From Aquincola tertiaricarbonis (GTDB lineage: Bacteria; Pseudomonadota; Gammaproteobacteria; Burkholderiales; Burkholderiaceae_C): DNA of 64,000 bases. The notes under the pieces are model-generated. The model saw only the letters and a program-made list of their open reading frames with translations. It was not told where the DNA came from and did not search any database. How positions within the stretch are numbered: the stretch's first letter is position 1; every line of letters begins with the position of its first letter. The position numbers and the translations under genes are program-made. Positions 54,531-63,536 of this stretch are shown piece after piece. Where the stretch lies: assembly GCF_023573145.1 (NCBI RefSeq), contig NZ_CP097635.1, forward strand, positions 806,001 to 870,000, written 5' to 3'.

Positions 54531-54875
54531 CTAGCGAACCACCTTGAGGTCCGTGACCGTGAACTTGCCGGCCTCGTTGACGGCCTTGAACTTCACCTTG
54601 TCTCCGGCCTTGACCTGGCCCAGCATGGCCTTGTCGCGCACGTTGAACACCATGGTCATGGCCGGCATTTCAAGGCTCTTAATGTCGCCATGCTTCAACG
54701 TGATCTTGGCCGCGTCGAGGTCGACCTTTCGGACTTCCGCGTCGGTCATCTCGTCGGCCGTGGCCGTCGGACTGCTTGCGGCATGGTGACCTGCGTGCTC
54801 GTCAGCCTTCTGCTGTGCCCAGACGGGCGTGCTCAGGACGAGCGAGGTCATCAGGGCGGAGAGTGCATATTTCAT
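54531..54875 (-). CDS. CusF-like periplasmic copper-binding protein
   Basis: A 114-residue protein with signal peptide (LSALMTSLVLSTPVWAQ) and a CusF/YdeI-like OB fold: VRKVDLDAAKITLKHGDIKSLEMPAMTMVFNVRDKAMLG, where His and the two Met (HG...MPAMTM) are the Cu(I)/Ag(I) ligands seen in CusF. It hands copper to efflux pumps or oxidases. ATG at 54875. Confidence 0.85.
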   Translation of the reverse strand: MKYALSALMTSLVLSTPVWAQQKADEHAGHHAASSPTATADEMTDAEVRKVDLDAAKITLKHGDIKSLEMPAMTMVFNVRDKAMLGQVKAGDKVKFKAVNEAGKFTVTDLKVVR

Positions 54876-54892
54876 GACGTTCCATTCTTGGG

Positions 54893-55384
54893 TCAACGAT
54901 ATGAGTTGAAAACGCGCGTGCTGCCGTCCTTGGCGACGAGCAGCACGTCGAAGGGATCCCGCTGGTCGCCGTAGTCCGGGCCGTCCATGCCGGGAGAGCC
55001 GACGGGCATGCCGGGTACTGCCAGCCCCACGGCGTCGGGCGCCTCCTTGACCAGACGGAGCACGTCGGCCGCAGGCACATGACCTTCGATGGCGTAGCGG
55101 CCGACCACGGCCGTATGGCAGGAGCCGAGCTTGATCGGAACCTTCATGCGCTCGCGAGCGGCCGTGTTGCCGACGTCGTGCACCGTCACGCGGAATCCGT
55201 GTGACTCGACGTGCTTGATCCATTCCTTGCAGCAGCCGCACGAAGGGCTCTTCCACACTTCCATGTGGAGGGGCCGCGTTTGCGCACGCAGCAGGGCAGG
55301 CCCGAGCAGCGCAACGGCTCCCGAAGCCGTCAGCAGCGCTCGACGAGCCTTGCCGTGGCGCGCCGGGTCAATGCTTGTGCGCAT
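54893..55384 (-). CDS. DUF411 metal-binding protein (CopG-like)
   Basis: A 163-residue exported protein. The signal (ARRALLTASGAVALLGPALLRAQ) is followed by WKSPSCGCCKEWIKHVESHGF, the DUF411 metal-binding motif (CxCC), and conserved MKVPIKLGSCHTAVVGRYAIEGHVPA. CopG-type proteins of this family bind Cu(I) in a Cys/His cluster. The ATG at 55384 overlaps the end of the cupredoxin gene by 17 bp. Confidence 0.85.
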   Translation of the reverse strand: MRTSIDPARHGKARRALLTASGAVALLGPALLRAQTRPLHMEVWKSPSCGCCKEWIKHVESHGFRVTVHDVGNTAARERMKVPIKLGSCHTAVVGRYAIEGHVPAADVLRLVKEAPDAVGLAVPGMPVGSPGMDGPDYGDQRDPFDVLLVAKDGSTRVFNSYR

Positions 55385-55892
55385 GCCCGTCACCCTTGGC
55401 ACTCGACGCGGCAACCGTGATCTTGCCGACCATGCCGGCCTGGTAGTGGCCCGCAATCAAGCATGCGAAGTCGAAGTCGCCCGGCCGGTTGAAGGTCCAG
55501 ACAATCTCCCCGGTCTTGCCCGGTCCGACGTGGGCCATGTACGGCTCGTCGTGTTCCATGTTCGGGAACTTCACCATCAGTTCGGCATGCTTGTCGTTCT
55601 CGGCCTTCGTGCCGATCACGAACTCGTGCATGGTCTTGCCGGCATTGCGCACGACGAACTTGACGGTCTCTCCCTGGCGCACCTCGATCCGCTCCGGCGT
55701 GAAGCGCATGTTGTCGCCCATGCCGATTTCGATGGTTCGCTTGGCGGACTTGGCGTCCCCGGCGATCCCCCAGTCCTTCTGTTCCTTCTTGACCGGACCG
55801 GCCTTCTTGGCATGGTCCTCGTCGCCGTGCGCCATTGCGGAGGCGGAGATGGCCACGAGCGCAGCCGCGAGAAATGGCTTGAACTGCTTCAT
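55368..55892 (-). CDS. Cupredoxin (plastocyanin-like copper protein)
   Basis: A 174-residue periplasmic copper protein: signal peptide (KPFLAAALVAISASAMAH), then a His-rich stretch (GDEDHAKKAG) and a cupredoxin domain with MHEFVIG (first His ligand) and the C-terminal ligand loop CLIAGHYQAGM (Cys, His, Met). Such CopI-like cupredoxins confer copper tolerance in beta- and gammaproteobacteria. ATG at 55892 follows AAGGAAACCTG. Confidence 0.9.
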   Translation of the reverse strand: MKQFKPFLAAALVAISASAMAHGDEDHAKKAGPVKKEQKDWGIAGDAKSAKRTIEIGMGDNMRFTPERIEVRQGETVKFVVRNAGKTMHEFVIGTKAENDKHAELMVKFPNMEHDEPYMAHVGPGKTGEIVWTFNRPGDFDFACLIAGHYQAGMVGKITVAASSAKGDGHAHKH

Positions 55893-55944
55893 CAGGTTTC
55901 CTTCCTGTTACGGATTGGACAGATTGAGAGTCGGCTCGCGCCGC

Positions 55945-57363
55945 TCAGTTGTGGCCTGCATGCCCGCCGCCGGGTTTGCGCACCTTGACTTCGACCTCTT
56001 GGCCCGGTTTTGCGACCGAGGGCATCGAGCCGCTCCCTTCCGCCTTGAAGCGTGCCGGGTCCGGCAGTTGGCCGGTGAACTCGTAGGCCACCGTGCCGGG
56101 CGGGTGCTTGTACCAACCCGGGTCGCTGTAGTCGCCGCGCCTCTGTCCCTTGCGGACCTTCACGACGCTGAACATGCCGCCCATGCCGACCGAACCGAAC
56201 GGCCCCTGCCCCGTCATCATGGCCGCGGTGTTGTCGGGCAGCGGCATCTCCATCTCAGTCATGTCCTTCATGCCGCGCTCGCCCATCACCATGTACTCGG
56301 GCACGAGCTTGGTGATCTGCCGCGCGACACCGCGATGGTCCACGCCGATCATCGTCGGCACGTCGTGACCCATCGCGTTCATCGTGTGGTGGCTCTTGTG
56401 GCAATGGAAGGCCCAGTCGCCTTCCTCGTCGGCGAGGAACTCAACCTGCCGCATCTGCCCGACCGCGATGTCTTCGGTCACTTCGTACTTTCGCGTGCTC
56501 TTCGGCGTCGGCCCGCCGTCGGTGCCGGTGACCAGGAACTCGTGCCCGTGCAGGTGGATCGGGTGGTTCGTCATCGTCAGGTTGCCGATGCGGATGCGAA
56601 CCTTGTCCATATGGCTCACCACCAGCGGGTCGATGCCGGGGAAGATCCGGCTGTTCCAGCTCCACAGGTTGAAGTCCAGCATCGTCATGATCTTCGGCGT
56701 GTAGCTGCCCGGATCGATGTCATAGGCGTTGAGCAGGAAGCAGAAGTCGCGGTCCACCTCGTCGATCAGCGGATGCTTGTTCTTCGGATGCGTGATCCAG
56801 AAGCCCATCATCCCCATCGCCATCTGCACCATCTCGTCAGCGTGCGGGTGGTACATGAAGGTGCCGGGGCGGCGCGCGACGAACTCGTACACGTAGGTCT
56901 TGCCCGGTGGGATGCCAGGCTGGTTCAGCCCCGTTACGCCGTCCATGCCGTTGGGCAGGCGCTGGCCGTGCCAGTGGATGCTGGTCAACTCGCCAAGTTT
57001 GTTGGTGACGAAGATGCGCACGCGGTCACCTTCGACCACCTCGATCGTCGGCCCCGGGCTCTGGCCGTTGTAGCCCCACAGGTGAGCCTTGAAGCCAGGG
57101 CTCATCTCGCGCACCACCGGCTCGGCAACGAGGTGGAACTCCTTCACGCCGTTGTTCATGCGCCAGGGCAGCGTCCAGCCGTTGAGCGTGACGACCGGGT
57201 TGTAGGGCCGGCCGGTGTTGGGCACCAGCGGCGGCATCGTGTCGGGCTTGGTCTGGATGACCGGCTCGGGCAATGCCGCCATCGCGACCTTGCTGACCGC
57301 TGCGGCGCTCACCGCGGCGGTCACTGCGCCAGCGCCGCCGATGAAGTTGCGTCGGGAAACCAT
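55945..57363 (-). CDS. Multicopper oxidase (copper resistance)
   Basis: A 472-residue Tat-exported oxidase. SRRNFIGGAGAV is a twin-Arg signal. All four copper-binding blocks are present: SIHWHGQRLPNG (~118), YHPHADEMVQMAMGMMG (~168), NHPIHLHGHEFL (~270) and FHCHKSHHTMNAMGHD (~316). It is shorter than PcoA/CopA (~600), without the long Met-rich insert, and ends in a Gly/His tail (GGGHAGHN). It oxidises Cu(I) to less toxic Cu(II) in the periplasm. Between the TolC-like gene and the cupredoxin gene. Confidence 0.9.
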   Translation of the reverse strand: MVSRRNFIGGAGAVTAAVSAAAVSKVAMAALPEPVIQTKPDTMPPLVPNTGRPYNPVVTLNGWTLPWRMNNGVKEFHLVAEPVVREMSPGFKAHLWGYNGQSPGPTIEVVEGDRVRIFVTNKLGELTSIHWHGQRLPNGMDGVTGLNQPGIPPGKTYVYEFVARRPGTFMYHPHADEMVQMAMGMMGFWITHPKNKHPLIDEVDRDFCFLLNAYDIDPGSYTPKIMTMLDFNLWSWNSRIFPGIDPLVVSHMDKVRIRIGNLTMTNHPIHLHGHEFLVTGTDGGPTPKSTRKYEVTEDIAVGQMRQVEFLADEEGDWAFHCHKSHHTMNAMGHDVPTMIGVDHRGVARQITKLVPEYMVMGERGMKDMTEMEMPLPDNTAAMMTGQGPFGSVGMGGMFSVVKVRKGQRRGDYSDPGWYKHPPGTVAYEFTGQLPDPARFKAEGSGSMPSVAKPGQEVEVKVRKPGGGHAGHN

Positions 57364-57387
57364 GTTCGAGATCCTTGATTGAAGGGG

Positions 57388-58839
57388 TCAGTGGCCGGCG
57401 CCGCCGCCATCTACCGCTGCGGCGGCGGGGCCAGTGGGCGAGGCCATGGCCGCTTTGCCGATGAGTGCCATGTCGAGATCCGACTGGGCCAGCCAGAAGT
57501 CGCGCAGCGACTCGATGTATGCATTGACGCTCGTGATCTGGGAGCGTGCGTCGGCAAGGAGCTCGAAGACCCCGATGATCATTCCGTTGTAGCGCAGCCC
57601 CTGCTCTTCCGAGATCCGTTTCTTGAGCGGCACGCTCTCATCACGCTGGTGGCGCGCGATGTCGTAGGCGGACCGGTAGTTGCCATAGGCCTCGCGAACC
57701 TCCGAGCGGGCGTTGATCGCGGTCTCCGCCGCACGATGCAGCGCCTGCATGTAGATCGCTTCGGCGCGTGCCACCCGGGCGCCGCCCCAGTCGAAGAGGG
57801 GCAGCTCCAGGCCGATCTCCCAGCCCGTCTGACGCGGGGCCTCATTGGACGTGTTGCGCACCAGCCCGAGTTCCAGCACGTTGATGAAACGCGTCGTGCG
57901 GGTCAGACCCAGGTTCTTCGCGGTCTGCTCCGCGCCCAGCTTGGCGGCCTGCACGTCGAGTCGCTGGGACAGCGCGATCGCTTCGATGTCGGGCTGATTT
58001 CGCACCTCGGCCGGCAGGTCCGGCAGGCGCTCGGGCAACTGGAACTGGGTCTGATCGCCCCAGACGCCCAACAGGCGCGCCAGCCGCTCACGCGAAGCAC
58101 GCTGCGCCTGGTCGGCGCGAGCGAGGCCCAGGGCGGCGTCGGCGTAGAAGGCCTGCTCCCGCGCCCGCGCCAGCTTGCTGAAGTTGCCGACCTGCTCCAT
58201 GCGCCGAGCCAGCTCGGCGCTCGCTTCGGCCGTCTGCTTCACCTGCCGCATGTAGCGCACGGTCTCTTCGGCTGCGACGGCCTGGAAGTAGGCCTTGCGC
58301 GTCTCGGCCGCGCGCGACAGAACATCCATCGTGACTTCGCGCTTGACCTGCTCGAAGCGGCGCGCTTCCAGCCGCGAAACCATGGGCAGCGTCAACAGCC
58401 GTGCGAGGTTCAGGTGCAACCCGCGTTCCAGCTCGATCTCGTCGCCTTGCCGAAGGCGCCCGAACGTGAATCCGGGGTTCGGCAGGCGCCCGGCCTGCAC
58501 AACCTCGGCCTCGGTGATGCCGAGGTCCTGAAAACGAGCCTGCAGACCGCGGTTGTTGAGCAGGGCGATCTGAACCGCATCGTCAACGCTAAGCGGCTTG
58601 GCGAGCAACTCCTGGACGCGGCGATCGATGGCGTCGGCATCGGCATCACTGCGCGCCCAGCGGACGTCCTTGCCGAGCTTCTCCTTGGCCGCGGACTCGA
58701 TCGACGAGAACCCCGCGTCCGGCGAGAAGCTGGCGCAGCCCGCAAGCACTGCGGAAGCCAGGAGGACGACGAGCAGGCCCGAGCGCCGCACGCTCGGGCG
58801 GTCGGGCGCGACACGCCCGAGATGGGAAGGTGAATTCAT
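57388..58839 (-). CDS. Outer-membrane TolC-family lipoprotein
   Basis: A 483-residue outer-membrane efflux protein with a lipoprotein signal (VVLLASAVLAGCASF; lipobox Cys). The two OEP repeats are evident from the alternating coiled-coil helices (e.g. AAEETVRYMRQVKQTAEASAELARRMEQVGNFSKL and AEIYMQALHRAAETAINARSEVREAYGNYRSAYD). It forms the outer channel of RND or other efflux systems; no RND pump adjoins it here, so its partner may be the czc pump or lie elsewhere. The ATG at 58839 is 10 bp after the preceding small gene's stop. Confidence 0.88.
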   Translation of the reverse strand: MNSPSHLGRVAPDRPSVRRSGLLVVLLASAVLAGCASFSPDAGFSSIESAAKEKLGKDVRWARSDADADAIDRRVQELLAKPLSVDDAVQIALLNNRGLQARFQDLGITEAEVVQAGRLPNPGFTFGRLRQGDEIELERGLHLNLARLLTLPMVSRLEARRFEQVKREVTMDVLSRAAETRKAYFQAVAAEETVRYMRQVKQTAEASAELARRMEQVGNFSKLARAREQAFYADAALGLARADQAQRASRERLARLLGVWGDQTQFQLPERLPDLPAEVRNQPDIEAIALSQRLDVQAAKLGAEQTAKNLGLTRTTRFINVLELGLVRNTSNEAPRQTGWEIGLELPLFDWGGARVARAEAIYMQALHRAAETAINARSEVREAYGNYRSAYDIARHQRDESVPLKKRISEEQGLRYNGMIIGVFELLADARSQITSVNAYIESLRDFWLAQSDLDMALIGKAAMASPTGPAAAAVDGGGAGH

Positions 58840-58849
58840 CCGCTTGACC

Positions 58850-59200
58850 TCAGTTCATCTTGTGCCCGCCGTGCCCGGCGGGTGCGCTGGTCGGCGCCGG
58901 CGTTGCCGGCTTCGAAGGCGCGTTGTTCGTGGCGGGTGCGTCAGGCTGCCGAGCCTCGCGCGCATAGGCCCGCCAGCCTCCGACGCGGTTGACGGTCTCG
59001 TTGGCTTCGCGCCAGGATCCCACGGGCTGTTCGGCGTGACGCTGGTAGCCGCCAAGCGTCGACTGGAACACCAGGGGCGGAACGGCGGCCGAGGAATCGA
59101 GTGGATCGGCTCTCTTGCCGGCCGCGGTTTGGGCCAGGCTCGCAGAGCAGACCGCAACCAGGAATGCCGGCGCAAGCCAGCGGAACATGGCAATCTTCAT
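58850..59200 (-). CDS. Small exported protein at head of copper operon
   Basis: A 116-residue protein with signal peptide (FRWLAPAFLVAVCSASLAQ) and a mature core with VFQSTLGGYQRHAEQPVGSWREANETVNRVGGWRAYARE, followed by a Pro/Ala/His tail (APAGHGGHKMN). The core occurs in small proteins next to TolC-like genes of copper clusters; function unknown. ATG at 59200; the operon is probably transcribed from just upstream of it. Confidence 0.68.
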   Translation of the reverse strand: MKIAMFRWLAPAFLVAVCSASLAQTAAGKRADPLDSSAAVPPLVFQSTLGGYQRHAEQPVGSWREANETVNRVGGWRAYAREARQPDAPATNNAPSKPATPAPTSAPAGHGGHKMN

Positions 59201-59233
59201 GACATCCTCGCTTGAGTCGGTCCGGCTCACCAG

Positions 59234-59248
59234 GCCTGCTGAGCAGGC
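59234..59248. terminator. Short hairpin before the copper operon
   Basis: GCCTGC-TGA-GCAGGC forms a perfect 6-bp stem in the 106-bp gap between two minus-strand genes. It may end transcription from the upstream gene or be a regulator site; no U-tract follows. Confidence 0.35.
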
Positions 59249-59306
59249 GTTGGACCGGTTCACGATGCTGGTCGTATCGCCGCGGGGCGATCAACCAGGG
59301 TGGCAG

Positions 59307-59747
59307 TCAGGCGAGGATCAGGCGGGGAGGCCGGTGCGGCACGTCCGCAAAGACCGCTGGAAAGCGGATTTCCAGGAAGGCAACAGCAGTTGATGTCGAA
59401 TCCGCATGGGAAATGCTCACCCGCTCGAGCGCGGGCGCTGCGACGCTGCAGCACGGAGCGCAACTGCTGCACTTCATCTTCAGCTGCGCCGAATGTCCCG
59501 TCGAAGGATCCGACGCCGTCTGGAGAACTTCGTTCACGGCCTCGGTTGCGCTGACGGAGTCGTCGAACCGGAGATCCTCGCGCGCATCAGCGGAGTCGAC
59601 GTGCGTGGTGTGCTGAACGACCTCGCCAGACTGGCTGGGAGAGTGGTGTCCCGGCCCGCACCCACCCATGGTCACCGCTGCCAAGCCCTTCAGGGGGACG
59701 GCGGCAGCGATGAACCAGATGAGAAGGAGGCGAACCACACCCGACAT
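59307..59747 (-). CDS. Small exported Cys-rich protein
   Basis: A 146-residue protein with a signal peptide (LLLIWFIAAAVPLKGLAA), HH-containing linker (GGCGPGHHSPS), and the motif KCSSCAPCCSVAAPAL. Similar CxxCxxCC proteins (often annotated CopL-like or hypothetical) accompany copper-resistance operons. No firm family. 106 bp upstream of the copper operon's first gene, same strand. Confidence 0.6.
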   Translation of the reverse strand: MSGVVRLLLIWFIAAAVPLKGLAAVTMGGCGPGHHSPSQSGEVVQHTTHVDSADAREDLRFDDSVSATEAVNEVLQTASDPSTGHSAQLKMKCSSCAPCCSVAAPALERVSISHADSTSTAVAFLEIRFPAVFADVPHRPPRLILA

Positions 59748-59895
59748 ACCCGGAATTTTACCCTAGTGCATTGAGAAACATCATCCTGCGCCGCAGTCTA
59801 CGGATTGCCGTCCGACACGATCCGCTCAAGAGGCTTACGGATTCGTAATGTTCTCGAGACTTCTGACCGACGGCGGTGGTTGGTCTCCGCCGGTC

Positions 59896-60447
59896 TCATC
59901 CGACGTCGGCCACCATGCGAACGCGAAGGACACGATCCCTGCTCGCCTCGTCGCCGGGCTCGAACTCGTAGGTGCTTCCCCAAGCCCAAACCGAGCCGAC
60001 AAGTTCAAGGAATCGGATCTCGCCTGCGGCACCGCTGATGATCGCCTGGGCCTCTCCTCGTGCCCAGGTCGCCCGCAGGGCATGCTCACCGGGCGGCAGC
60101 CTCAAGCGGACAAAGGACTCTGGCACGGTTTCGGCCAGTGCACTTCCGTCGACGGTCAGCTTGACGAGGTTGGCGGAATCAGCCCACCGCTTGCGCACCA
60201 CGTACACCGTGAGCCTATCCGCCGAAACGGCGAAGCGCTTGGCCTCGGCCTCCACGGTGGGCGGCGGCACGGGCGCACGGGTGCAGGTCAGCTTGTAGCG
60301 TGGCGCCTTGCCGACACGGTGACACCACGTGCCATCGGCATTTGCCGGCCGAATGGGCTTGGACGCACACGCAGCGAGAAGCAGCGTGCCTGAGCCGAGC
60401 GCGATCAATGCGGCTCGGCGTCCCATCGGGGACTGAGTCTTTCGCAT
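59896..60447 (-). CDS. Putative lipoprotein, unknown
   Basis: A 183-residue protein with a lipoprotein signal (LIALGSGTLLLAACASKP; lipobox LAAC). The mature part contains YKLTCTRAPVPPPTVEAEAKRFAVSADRLTVYVVRKRWADSANLVKLTVDG and RLRLPPGEHALRATWARGEAQAI, a pattern close to DUF2846-type lipoproteins (beta-rich, with LPPGEHxL). ATG 60447 or 60426 are both possible. Confidence 0.65.
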   Translation of the reverse strand: MRKTQSPMGRRAALIALGSGTLLLAACASKPIRPANADGTWCHRVGKAPRYKLTCTRAPVPPPTVEAEAKRFAVSADRLTVYVVRKRWADSANLVKLTVDGSALAETVPESFVRLRLPPGEHALRATWARGEAQAIISGAAGEIRFLELVGSVWAWGSTYEFEPGDEASRDRVLRVRMVADVG

Positions 60448-60601
60448 CAGACCTCCGGGCGTTCGCCCCGTACAACCGAGATCGGCTGGCTGCACCAGCC
60501 GGCGCTTCATCAGAGGGCTGTCGGTAGCCCGACGATGGGCGGATGGACGACGCTACTGATTGGCCACGTCGTCTCGATGCCGCCCGCCCACCGCCGATGC
60601 A

Positions 60602-61087
60602 TCAGCGATGCATGTGCGAGGTGGCTGTCGCGCCGCTCTTGTGACCACTGCGGCTCAGCCCACCGGGGACGTTGACTGCGCCTGCCTGGGAAGGCTTGCC
60701 GGCGTTCGCAGCGTTGCGCGTGTCGCCCTGGACGCCGACGTAGACCGCCCCGGCTTCGCCACCGACATCGAGCCAGCCGTCGGCCGAAACCGGGTTACGC
60801 TTGGCTTCGATCGTCTCCGCGATGACCGACGCTCGCGTCTTGCTGGGGTTGTTCGTCCCGACGAAGACCCAGCCCGCCTCGCCCCCGACTTCGCGCCAAC
60901 CGTCGGCCGTGACCGGATTGCGCTTCCATGCCTCGAGTTCCTTGATGACGTCGGCGCGCGACTTTGCCGACGGCATCGCATGGGTCGTGAAGCCGGCTTC
61001 ACCCGGAACCGGGGTGATGCCGGAGGTTGCCAGCGCAGGCAGAGACACGGCACTCACCAGCGCGATCAGACTGAAACGGAACTTCAT
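60602..61087 (-). CDS. DUF4148 exported protein with tandem repeats
   Basis: A 161-residue protein with signal peptide (FSLIALVSAVSLPALA) and two near-identical blocks, RNPVTADGWREVGGEAGWVFVG (~57) and RNPVSADGWLDVGGEAGAVYVG (~96), each preceded by a charged helix (SRADVIKELEAWK / TRASVIAETIEAK). DUF4148 proteins are small, abundant Burkholderiales exports usually with one YpaA/xxxG unit; here duplicated. ATG at 61087. The 284 bp upstream to 61371 hold nothing recognised apart from the promoter expected for this gene. Confidence 0.8.
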   Translation of the reverse strand: MKFRFSLIALVSAVSLPALATSGITPVPGEAGFTTHAMPSAKSRADVIKELEAWKRNPVTADGWREVGGEAGWVFVGTNNPSKTRASVIAETIEAKRNPVSADGWLDVGGEAGAVYVGVQGDTRNAANAGKPSQAGAVNVPGGLSRSGHKSGATATSHMHR

Positions 61088-61371
61088 GATGGACTCCTGT
61101 GACGGGTGCACCTCTTGTGGGGGTTCACCGGTTGCGGTGCCTTCGTGCACCGTGGAGCCACTGTAGGAATCGCGCACCGACAGACTGCTTGCCGGTCCAT
61201 TACATCTTCGTCATACGGCGCCCCAACGACACCCGCCGACGGCTCGCATCGCTCGACTGCATGTTCTGTTCGGGCAGCGCGGACGGCGCCACTGGCACCG
61301 TCCGCAGCTGGTCGCCGCGGCACCTGCACCGGCCCGTCGAGGCCAGTGCGGGACGCCGCAGCGATCGCCCG

Positions 61372-61745
61372 TCAGAAGGTGTGGCGAATGCCGAACTCGA
61401 GACCGGACGACTTCTCGCCGCCCAGCATGGCTGCCGGCGGCGTGTAGAGGACGGAGCTGCGCGCAGCGCCCTTGTTCGTCACTTGACCGTAGGTCGTGTA
61501 CATCGCGGCGCGCTTCGAAAGGTCGTAGACATACCCGACACCCAGGCGGGTGCTGTCGTCGGCGTCGGAGAACCCGGAACCAGCGGGGCCGCCCGAGCGA
61601 TCCGCCCTGGTGTAGCCAACCTTCAATGCGCCCGGGCCGACGGGCACCGTGGCGCCGATCGACAGATCCTTAGTCTTGCGCGGGTTCCACTCCTTGACGT
61701 CGTACAGCGTGTGCAGGGTGGCAAAGCCGAACCTGTAGTTGTCGG
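61372..61745 (-). pseudogene. 3' exon of a porin gene, split by a group II intron
   Basis: About 124 residues of a Burkholderiales porin C-terminus: DNYRFGFATLHTLYDVKEW, ALKVGYTRADRSG, TRLGVGYVYDLSKRAAMYTTYGQ, LGGEKSSGLEFGIRHTF. The 5' exon is not in the window. The intron lies in the sense orientation, so splicing could restore the message; without splicing the gene is dead. It is paralogous to the porin at 3516-4511. Confidence 0.85.
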
Positions 61746-61781
61746 GTAGGGACAGTGCATTGCTGCGCCATCCCCCCCTAA

Positions 61782-61815
61782 GAACCCGGCGTGCGAGTTT
61801 CCCCGCACCGGGCTC
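61782..61815 (-). ncRNA. Group II intron domain V
   Basis: A 34-nt hairpin on the minus strand, opening GAGCCCGG with the catalytic AGC triad and closing CGCCGGGTTC, with the GAAA-type tip region. Length, triad and place 39 nt after the intron protein's stop are those of domain V, the catalytic heart of the ribozyme. Confidence 0.9.
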
Positions 61816-61853
61816 AAGCCTCGTCAAAGCCCCGTTTTACCGGAGCCGGCAGT

Positions 61854-63536
61854 TCACTTCTTACCGCGGCTATGGACTTGCCTGTGACAGTTTGGATGCA
61901 GCAGCACCAGGTTTCGCATTGCATCCGTTCCGCCTTGAGCCCTCGGAAGGACGTGGTGGACATGCCAACCTGTCTCCTTCGTGATGCGCTCGTTGCAGAC
62001 CGGGCATGCGCCCTCTTGTGCGTACCAAAGATGAAGCAGTTGGCCGCGACCCCTGAAGCTGTCTTTCATAGACAGGCCGAGCCTGTCTTCGAAGTATCGC
62101 TCCCACGCGGGATCGTATGGATGTGCCTCACCCTTGATCTTCGTATAGCGCTTGATTGAGGTGTCAGCGGCCTTCGCCAATGTCACCTTCCTCTCGCGGC
62201 CATCTTCATCCACTACCGTCGTGCTGAACACCCAGTCTCGAAGTCCTTCACGAATAAAGTAACGATCCTTTATCCAGTCAGACCTCTTGTTCGGATGCCT
62301 GCGGCATGACCAGCGCCAAAGCCATCGCCAGATGAGCGAGTCCACCCTGTTGAAGGTGTCCGTTGCCACCTGGTTCCGGTGATAGTTTGCCCACCCACGA
62401 ATGACCGGGTTGAGTTTCGCTATCACCGTCTCCTGCTTCGCTGTCTTGGCCTCATTGATCGTGCCCCGGACTTTCCGCAAGAACGCTTGCACGTTCTTCT
62501 TCGCAGGCTTGATGAGGAATTTCCCATCGTACTTGCGCACGTTCCATCCGAGGAAATCAAAGCCTTCCTCGATATGCACGACCTTGGTCTTCTCCGGCGA
62601 TAAGGTCAGACCTCGCACTGCCAGGAATTCCACGATCATCTGCTTCGCTTCGTCCAGCGTTTCTCTCGTCGCGCCTGTGACCACGAAGTCATCTGCATAC
62701 CGGATCAAGTGAACCTTGTTCTTCCAAGCCGCTCTGGTCTCGGGAGCGCCGAAGCGCTCCCGCAGAATTCGCTCGATTCCATCCAAGGTCATGTTCGCCA
62801 ACGTCGGGGAAATGATGCCTCCTTGCGGAGTTCCTGCCTCGGTTGGGAACAACTGGCCATTCCATACAAAGCCGGATTTCAGCCACTTCCTGAGCATCGC
62901 CTTGTCCATCGGGATGTTGGCGAGTAGCCAGTCATGGCTGATGTTGTCAAAGCAGCCGGTGATATCTGCATCCAAGACCCATTGCGCAGATCGCGTCTTC
63001 GCAAGTGCCATGTAGCACTGCAAAGCCGCATCTCTACTTGCTCGTTCCGGCCGGAAGCCGTAGGAGTTCGGATCAGCAGTGGACTCCGAGACTGGTTCCA
63101 GGGCAAGCAGGTGTAGCGCCTGCATGGCCCTGTCCTTCATCGTTGGAATCCCCAAAGGACGCATCTTTCCATTTGCCTTCGGAATGAATACCCGACTCAA
63201 GGGCTTGGGCTGGTAGCCCTTCCGCTTGAGCGACAACACAGCTTCAGCTTTCGACTCCGGCGTGCTCCAGGTTTGCCCATCGACACCGGGCGTCTTCTTG
63301 CCTTGGTTCTCAGTGACTCGCTTCACAGCAAGAGCTTTGCCATAAAACGAGTGCGTCAGGAGCCATTGCAGAGATTTCACCCTGCTCCAGCGTCCCTCTC
63401 TAACTGCCTTTGCAATACGCATCTGCAGCCTTCTGACCGTTTGGTGCGCGTCGGCCCAGTCGATGCTGTGCCACGCTACCTCGCAGCCGGAGGCTGCACC
63501 AACCACTTGCATGGTCGTCATTTGCTTTTCCTCCAT
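61854..63536 (-). CDS. ltrA: Group II intron reverse transcriptase/maturase
   Basis: A 560-residue intron-encoded protein. Reverse-transcriptase blocks: PLGIPTMKDRAMQALHLLAL, YGFRPERASRDAALQC, DADITGCFDNISHDWLL, GTPQGGIISPTLANM, the catalytic YADD (IRYADDFVVTG); then domain X (LNPVIRGWANYHRNQVA) and a C-terminal HNH endonuclease (CPVCNERI...HVHHVLPRAQGGTDAMRNLVLLHPNCH). It splices the intron and copies it into DNA targets. The ATG at 63536 (a second at 63521) is the first Met; the frame is complete and undamaged, so the intron may be active. Confidence 0.93.
   Translation of the reverse strand: MEEKQMTTMQVVGAASGCEVAWHSIDWADAHQTVRRLQMRIAKAVREGRWSRVKSLQWLLTHSFYGKALAVKRVTENQGKKTPGVDGQTWSTPESKAEAVLSLKRKGYQPKPLSRVFIPKANGKMRPLGIPTMKDRAMQALHLLALEPVSESTADPNSYGFRPERASRDAALQCYMALAKTRSAQWVLDADITGCFDNISHDWLLANIPMDKAMLRKWLKSGFVWNGQLFPTEAGTPQGGIISPTLANMTLDGIERILRERFGAPETRAAWKNKVHLIRYADDFVVTGATRETLDEAKQMIVEFLAVRGLTLSPEKTKVVHIEEGFDFLGWNVRKYDGKFLIKPAKKNVQAFLRKVRGTINEAKTAKQETVIAKLNPVIRGWANYHRNQVATDTFNRVDSLIWRWLWRWSCRRHPNKRSDWIKDRYFIREGLRDWVFSTTVVDEDGRERKVTLAKAADTSIKRYTKIKGEAHPYDPAWERYFEDRLGLSMKDSFRGRGQLLHLWYAQEGACPVCNERITKETGWHVHHVLPRAQGGTDAMRNLVLLHPNCHRQVHSRGKK

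Noticed and set aside
59771..59784. FNR-like box TTGAGAAACATCAT
   Set aside because: One mismatch in each half and the implied start site (near 59736) would fall inside the gene it should control.
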